From Setophaga petechia (taxonomy: Eukaryota > Chordata > Aves > Passeriformes > Parulidae): a DNA stretch of 64,000 nt. The stretch covers positions 22,838,235 through 22,902,234 of the forward strand of contig JANCRA010000005.1 in assembly GCA_024362935.1 (NCBI GenBank), in the 5' to 3' direction. Each line of letters begins with the position of its first letter. The first letter of the stretch is position 1. The notes under the pieces were generated by a model. That model searched no databases and was not told where the DNA came from. It worked only from the letters and a program-made list of their open reading frames with translations. The position numbers and the translations under genes were made by a program. Positions 57,833 through 64,000 of the stretch are shown here, piece by piece.

Positions 57833-60800
57833 TTAGTATAATGTTAACAGAGCACAAGTCTCAGCAGTTCCTGCCCTGTTAGTAGCTATACATTTGTACT
57901 GCCCACTGTCACTCTGCACCAGGTTTTCAATGGTAAGACGGTGCAAGCCGTTCTGCTCTTCCTGTGCACAGTACCTATCCCCTTCCAACAACACCCCATC
58001 CTTGTACCAGTGGACACTGGGACAGGGGGAACCAGTCACAAGACACTGGAAGCACACTGAGGCACCTACAAATGTACTGTAGTCAGAAATAAGCCTCACA
58101 AATCTGGGAGGAGCTTCTGTGACCTGGAACTCAAAGCTGCAGCTCTCTGAGTCCTCTGCCCTAAACTCAACCCGTTCCTCTTCAGATGGCTCTGCAAACA
58201 CGTCAAAATTAATGTTGACATGCTTCTCCCCTTCCACTTCCTGCTCTTGTTGAGTCACTGCAAGCAGTTGGATTGCTTTTTCTGAGTCATCTTTGTGCGG
58301 CTCAAACTCAAATTCCAGCTCTATTTCTGACTGATCACCTGGGCTCACAGTCGTACTCAAAAGCAAGTTGCACTTCTGGGACCTGTGTGGTTCACAGCCT
58401 GTGACTGTCTCACTGCTCACTGCATTTGCTTCCTGCTGAGCCATGACCATAAGGGAGCCTTTGCAAGTTGCTTCTCCCAGCCTATTAGTTGCCTGACAGC
58501 GATACAAGCCACTATCAGAAGGTCCTACATTTTTGACCTTCAGACTGTGAAGTCCCTCCTTCTGACTCACAACATACTTCCCTGTGCCAGGTGCCGCCCA
58601 TGTGTCACCTCTGAACCACTGAACTACTGGGACAGGAGTACCTGTTACAACACACTCAAAAACTGCATCCAAGCCTTCTGTCACCTTGATATCTGTAACG
58701 GGCACAGCAAAGCGTGGAGGCATTTCAGTTACTTGGAAATCAATTTTTACATCCTCATTCTCCCCTGCTGCCAAGCCTGCAGCTTGCTCTAACAAGGCAA
58801 GTGGAAGCACATCTAGGGAAACCACCATGCTCTTCTTGTCTGGGCTAAACTCAGGACTGGTTATAATTTTGACCTGCTTCTCAAACTCTTTCACTTCATT
58901 TTCATCCAGCTCCACTTCCAGGAGGATTTCCTGTGGTGAAGGGGACCTTGAAGATGTGCTTTGCTCCATGTCAAAGTGTATAACATGCTGGTGGGTGACA
59001 GGGGGTGGCAGTGCCAGTGACCGTCCATCTTCAGGCAAAACCTCCACCTCTGCAATGCTTTTAGCCTCCCCGACAATGTTCACTGCATGGCACAGATACT
59101 GTCCTTCATCAGCTTTCTGGACATTAGTGATTTCCAGAATATATTTGTCCCCGTCCTTCTCTATTTGCACTCTCTCATCCAGCTCCAGCAGAGACTTATT
59201 ATGATACCACTTCACTCCTGGCTTGGGCACACCCACCACCTCAGCCACAAACATCAGTGTGCTGCCCTCATACAACCTCCTCCCACTCAATGCCTTGAGG
59301 AATGCTGGTGGCATGTCCCTGCCTGATGGCTCCAGGGCTTCACAGGGGGTCATAAACCCATTTGACTGAGGCTGGTCTGGAGGCTGATGCCTCCTCTCAC
59401 ACAGGGGGAGCATAGTCAGGGCATCCATATATTCCCCAGTGGGTGTCCGGTAGCGTTCCGGTGGCGTGCTGTCGCCCGATGCAGAGTAGGGTCCCTCAAA
59501 GGGTGTGAAATACTGCTCTAAGGGTGTGTTGCATTTTGAACTGTCGAAAGGTGAGGGGTAGTGCTCAGGGGCCATGCTATACACGGAGCCCTCGGACGGT
59601 GTGGAGTAGCGCTCGGGCGGCGTGCTGTACCCTGAGCCCTCGGAGGGTGTGGAGTAGCGCTCGGGTGTGCTGAGCGGCGTGTGGTAGGATGCTGATGAAG
59701 CTGTTTCAAAGATTTCCACGGAGGACGGAGGTGTGTAGAAGCGGTCTGAATCAGGTGACTCCTCTCTGCTCCCACTCTCCAGCTCTATAGACATTTCTGA
59801 CTCAGGAGAGAAGGGCCGGGCAAATTCCTGATGGTTGTTGTAATAATCATAAACTGTGCTGAAGGTAACCTCCTCCACTTCCAGTGAAGTTATAGTTTCT
59901 TGCTGCTCCTTCTGAACTGTGCCTTTGAGAGCTGGAGTTTCATATATCCCAGTGGATCTTAAATAATTGGCCAGGGTCAAATCAGGCTCCAGTTCTGAGA
60001 TTTGAACAGCACTGGGCTCTGGACCTGCAGAAGTATCCTCCCACATTTCTTCTCCATTATTCTCAGAGGCTTCCTCAGTGGGAGTCCTCTTCGTGTCCCA
60101 AGACTCCTTCCTTTGCTCCTTCTGTGCCACAGGATCATCCATTACTAACCCAAAGATGAGTTTCCCCAAAGAGAAGCCCTTGGTTGTGTTTGGTTCCTGC
60201 TGGATGTCTCTGAGCATCTCCTCAGGGGAATCCGTGCTTTCCATCTCACAGCTGAAACTGCTCCTTTCTGCCTCAAAGAACTTTTCTGTCTCAGAACCAC
60301 CATCTTCCTCAGCCTGATGCCCAGCCTGGAGTTTCTTTTCATGTGCAGCTTTTTTCAAGTCCATAATGAAGCTGTCACTCTGGGAGTCTGTGATCTCCAG
60401 TCGTTCCCCACTCTCCCACACATGTGTTTCCTCAACTCCTCTTTGGAAACTTGGTGTGGGCTCCACTAGAAATTCATTAACTTTTTCTTGAAGTGAGTCC
60501 TCTCCACAGATACTCATCTTTGAATCCTGAACTTCTTCAGCAGAATGTCCCTCCTCAGCAGATATCATGACACTGCCAAGGTCCCCATTAGGAGTTTGCA
60601 AATCAGCTGTTGTGATTTCTTTTGGCTCTTCCTCTTCCTGGGCATCAACCTCCTCCTGCTGTATCCTGTAGTTCTGACGCAGCTCCTCACTCAGAGACAT
60701 TTCTCCTTCAAGCACATCACCTTGGTGCACTGGGGAGATGACTCCAGTGGTGACCTCCACACTTTCCAGTGTTGTGGGGGTTTGTGCCTGTTCTGTGTGC

Positions 60801-63800
60801 ACAGTCTCTGCAGCTGGGAAAGGCTCTGCAAACTTCTTCAGATCAAATATGATCTCGGTGTCAGGCTCAGAGGGCAACAGCTGCTCTCTGAAGTGCACCT
60901 CTTCCACTTCTTCAGTTTTCTCAGTAAAAACTTGACCTGAGTTTTCTATGGCAGGAGGAGTGGGAATTAGATTCAAAGAAGGGCTGTATGCATCAGACCC
61001 AATTTCTTGCAGCATTTGCCTGTCACTTTGTATTTTCCAATGTGTGCCATCACTATCATCAATTACTTCTTCTTTAGAAAGATTATCTTCAGCTTTAATG
61101 CTCTGTTCAATACCAACTGATCTCTCCTGCTCCTTTTCCTGTTCCTCCTGTTGCTCTCCTGCATAGAATTCATAAAAGCCAAACTCCTCCTTTGTGAGGG
61201 TGCTTGCAATGTGGTCCTGCAGGTGGGGCACACTTGGCTCTTCCACAAGAGGCACATCAGGAGTCACTGCCTCCCCGGCAGGGGCATCACACTCTGTGCA
61301 GACATCACTTCTGTCTTGCACCACAGGTGATACAGGAATGAAAAATTGTGGAACCTTACACTCCCTTGCCAAAGCAGACTGCTCAGGGGCATGTGCTTGC
61401 CCTTGCACTTCCATAAGTGATGAATCCTTGCACTCCCCTGCCAGAGCAGACTGCTCAAAGGCATGTGTTTGTTCTTGCACTTCCATAAATGAGAAATCCT
61501 TACTTTCTTTTGCCAGAGCAGACTGCTCAAAGGCATGTATTTGTTCTGGCACTTCCATAAATGATAAATCCTTCCCTGCCAGAGTAGACTGCTCAGTAGC
61601 ATGTATTTGCCCTTGCACTTCCATAAGTGATAAATCCTTACACTCCCCTGCCAGAGCAGACTGCTCAAGAGCATGCGTTTGCCCTTGCACTTCCATAAAT
61701 GGTGACTTCAAGATATCCCAGGACAGAGTATCTGTATGTGGTAGCACCTTGCTTCCTTCAGGCTCCAGCTCCTCAGAAAAGTGACCTGAGTCCTTGGCTA
61801 CCAGTTCACATCCTTCCCTAAATATAGTAGGGTGCAATTCAGTGGTATCAATTCCAAAGCTGTGTTCCTCAGAGACAGCTTTTCCCCTGTTCTGCCTCAT
61901 CTCAGAAATACCATCTATATAACTCACCCTTTCTTCTGTATTGCCCATTTCTTGCCTTGCATAAACTTCTGTGATATCCAGCACCATTTTTCCCTCCATC
62001 TCACTTTCTCTGATGTGAGGTGTTTCCTCACAATCTTCCAACTGATCACCAGGAGGTGGAGACAACCTCAGGGACCAGGGTAGGTGGGCTTCCTCCTCCT
62101 TGGGGCATGCAATTTTTTCCTCTTCATCCCTACCAAGTGTGCTGAGGCCTTGGAGGTGCAGAACATGGTCCATGGCAGGCAGTTCCTCAGTGTCTTCACC
62201 CCTGCTATACAGCTTGGGTGCCCTGGGCTGCACTGTCAGCTCAGAGGCAGTCTGTGCTGTTCCAGCCACATTTGTGGCCACACAACAATATCGCCCAGAG
62301 TCTGTGACAGAGACCTCTTGAAGGTGTAAGCGGTATGTGCCATTCTTGCTCTCTTCAAATCTCAGTCTCTCACTGACAGAGAGGCTCTGACCATTCAAGG
62401 ACCAGCTCACAACAGGTGGGGGCTGCCCAGACACAGCACACTCCAACACCACTTCCTCTCCTTCACAGCAATGAATATGTGCTGGGGCTTCTGTCACAAT
62501 TTGGGGTGGTTCATTTCCCATATCAAATGAAAACTTAAATTTGTGCTTCATGGTGGAAGCAGCCCGCTCTGGAGAGAGTTGTGGGACCTCTCTTGTCTCT
62601 GTGTCTTGTTCGGGCGTTGGAGTGGGGGCAGTGATTTTGATTTCCACAGGCAACGACAGCAAGTCTGAGTCTGGAACTGCACTTGGCAGTCCCTTCTCTG
62701 CTGCAAAGACCACACCAACTTCTTCCTCCTCCTCCGTCATTTTCTCCTCTCCCTTCTTCTCTTTCTCCCTTTTTTCCTCCTTCACCTCTTTCTTCTCCTC
62801 CACTTTCATCTCCTCCTTTTCCTTCCTTGTGTACTGATAGGCTGGCATTCGCCGCCTCACACGGAGTCCAGCAGAAGTGCTGACTGTGCCCAGTGGGTTG
62901 AAGATCACACAGGTGACAGTGCCACCATGCTGTGGGAGCACAGATGGGAAGGTCAGTGTGGAGCAGCACCCCGTGGTGTGGACAGCAGTGCCCTGGATGC
63001 GCCCCACAGGCTTGTCATTGTTGTACCAAGTGATGGTGGGCTGTGGGCGGCCGTGGAAGAGGCAGGAGAAAGCGCATCTTTGTCCCTCAACAGCTTCCTG
63101 AGGCTTGATCTCCTGTACAAAGAGGGGTGGGCAGGGCTCCAGGAGCCCACCTTGCACCTGCCATCTCTCCCCCGGGTCCTTGGACCTGGAGTATTGCTTC
63201 ACTACCTGCACTGTGAGGGGCTTTGAGCCAACCATTTTGGCAGCCACCTTACGTGGGCTGGGCAGCTCAGGAGGTGCCTCCTGAGGCATAGACATGAGGA
63301 ATTCCTGCTTCTTTTGCAGCGCTGCCCTCTTTGCTTCCCGCAGCCTCTGCAGCTTCCAGCGGGTCTCCTCATCCAGCAGCTCCTCAGCATTAGCCACTGT
63401 GACCCTGTGCTCCCTACTGTGCGCCAGCCCTGGGCGGCACGGCCTCCCGAGCGGCAGGCTCTGGAAACGGATGGTTCGTACCTTGCCCCGGGCTGGTGAG
63501 AGGTGCCCAGGCTCAGCCTCCTGCCCCTTGTCGAAGGGGGAGCCGGTGCAGCGCAGCACCACCCGCAGCCGCTCCTCCCGCCGCTGCTGCACCAGGCACC
63601 CCCAGCTCGGCCGCATCCACTCCGCGCTCCCGGCCGGAGCCGGGCCCCGCCGCTCTCCCCTGCGAGACACCAGCAGGGAGGCGGTGGACTCGGCTGAGCC
63701 CTCAGTGTTAATGGCAAATACCCTGTAGCTGCCAGCGTCGTGCTCCCGCACATCCCGCAGCTCCAGGCTGGCGCAGTGCGTGTGCTCCGTGCTCTCGGTG

Positions 63801-63981
63801 CGAATCACCTTGCGGTAGTCCTGGAGCACGGGCCGGTTGTTGTGGAACCAGGCCATGTGCGGGGCCGGGCACGCCACCAGCTTGCACCGGAACAACGCGG
63901 GGTCCCCCTCCAGGACAGACCTACACTTCAGTCCCTGTGTGAAGATGGGTTTACGGTTCTGGGGGCAAGCCAGCACCGCCG
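57833..63981 (-). CDS. TTN: Novex-3-type alternative terminal exon of titin
   Basis: About 2,050 codons open from the window edge to a stop at 57833-57835. Ig domains are visible at about 63952-63660, 63130-62845, 62515-62220, 59315-59035, 58722-58445 and 58113-57836, with core Trp and DxGxY motifs. Between the third and fourth lie about 970 residues of low-complexity, acidic, Ser/Pro-rich sequence with two tandem repeats (61350-61696, 59440-59700) and a Lys/Glu-rich stretch at about 62715-62835. In other vertebrates this exon, just before N2B, ends the short novex-3 isoform, whose C-terminal Igs bind obscurin near the Z-disc; that role here is inferred from position and architecture. The 5' limit is uncertain: an acceptor ending at 63959 has a good pyrimidine tract but gives phase 0, whereas an AG ending at 63982 gives the usual phase 1 with a poor tract. 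Confidence 0.88.
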
Positions 63982-64000
63982 CTGTGCCGTGTCCCTCGCA

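Larger units (their letters stand above)
1..64000 (-). other. TTN: Titin (TTN) gene, I-band portion
   Basis: The whole window is one gene read on the minus strand. About 90 exons were placed from AG acceptors, GT donors, phase and protein homology. Titin spans half a sarcomere from Z-disc to M-line; this part encodes the elastic I-band: novex-3 alternative end, N2B, tandem Ig, N2A and the start of PEVK. Domain order agrees with what is known for mammalian titin. Neither gene end lies in the window. Nearly uniform phase 1/phase 1 exons allow skipping, which underlies N2B, N2BA, N2A and novex isoforms in other vertebrates; that this bird makes the same isoforms is inference. Confidence 0.97.

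Noticed and set aside
61194..61784. Plus-strand Cys/Ser-rich repetitive open frame
   Set aside because: Antisense shadow of the 24-residue novex-3 repeat.

Overview
This window lies inside the titin gene (TTN) of a vertebrate, almost certainly a bird. All coding sequence is on the minus strand, so the transcript runs from position 64000 down to 1. The identification rests on dozens of I-set immunoglobulin (Ig) exons in the order known for the titin I-band, the N2A unique segment (motif PKEYEKYARMYGITDFRGLL), and PEVK exons of the VPEVPKK...PPAK type. A bird is suggested by compact introns (often 100-400 bp) and by a CR1 LINE 3' end at about 3470-3550. No second gene, RNA gene, CRISPR array or intact mobile element was found.

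Layout in transcript order: (1) 63981-57833, the large alternative terminal exon corresponding to novex-3, with Ig domains at both ends and a disordered repeat-rich middle. It ends in a stop codon with a candidate poly(A) signal near 57112. (2) 53645-51150, the cardiac N2B exon (two Igs, unique spring sequence, one Ig). In this sequence its frame shifts twice, and the shifts compensate. (3) 50486-48603, three more Igs in two exons. (4) 48173-40865, eighteen single-Ig exons that form three copies of a six-domain super-repeat. (5) 40657-22883, thirty single-Ig exons that form three copies of a ten-domain super-repeat. (6) 22381-21073, two further Igs. (7) 20021-16973, the N2A element (Ig, unique segment, three Igs). 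(8) 16858-507, the first 28 PEVK exons seen here, including two acidic exons; PEVK continues beyond position 1.

All exons belong to one protein, a giant sarcomeric filament whose I-band part acts as a molecular spring. Tandem Igs straighten first, then PEVK and N2B unique sequence extend. Almost every exon from N2B through PEVK starts and ends in phase 1, so exons can be skipped without breaking the frame, as expected of this differentially spliced region. The exceptions are four N2A exons that form a linked phase set. Exon limits were read from GT/AG sites and checked by phase and length. Introns of 300-600 bp not listed separately were scanned and hold nothing I recognise.
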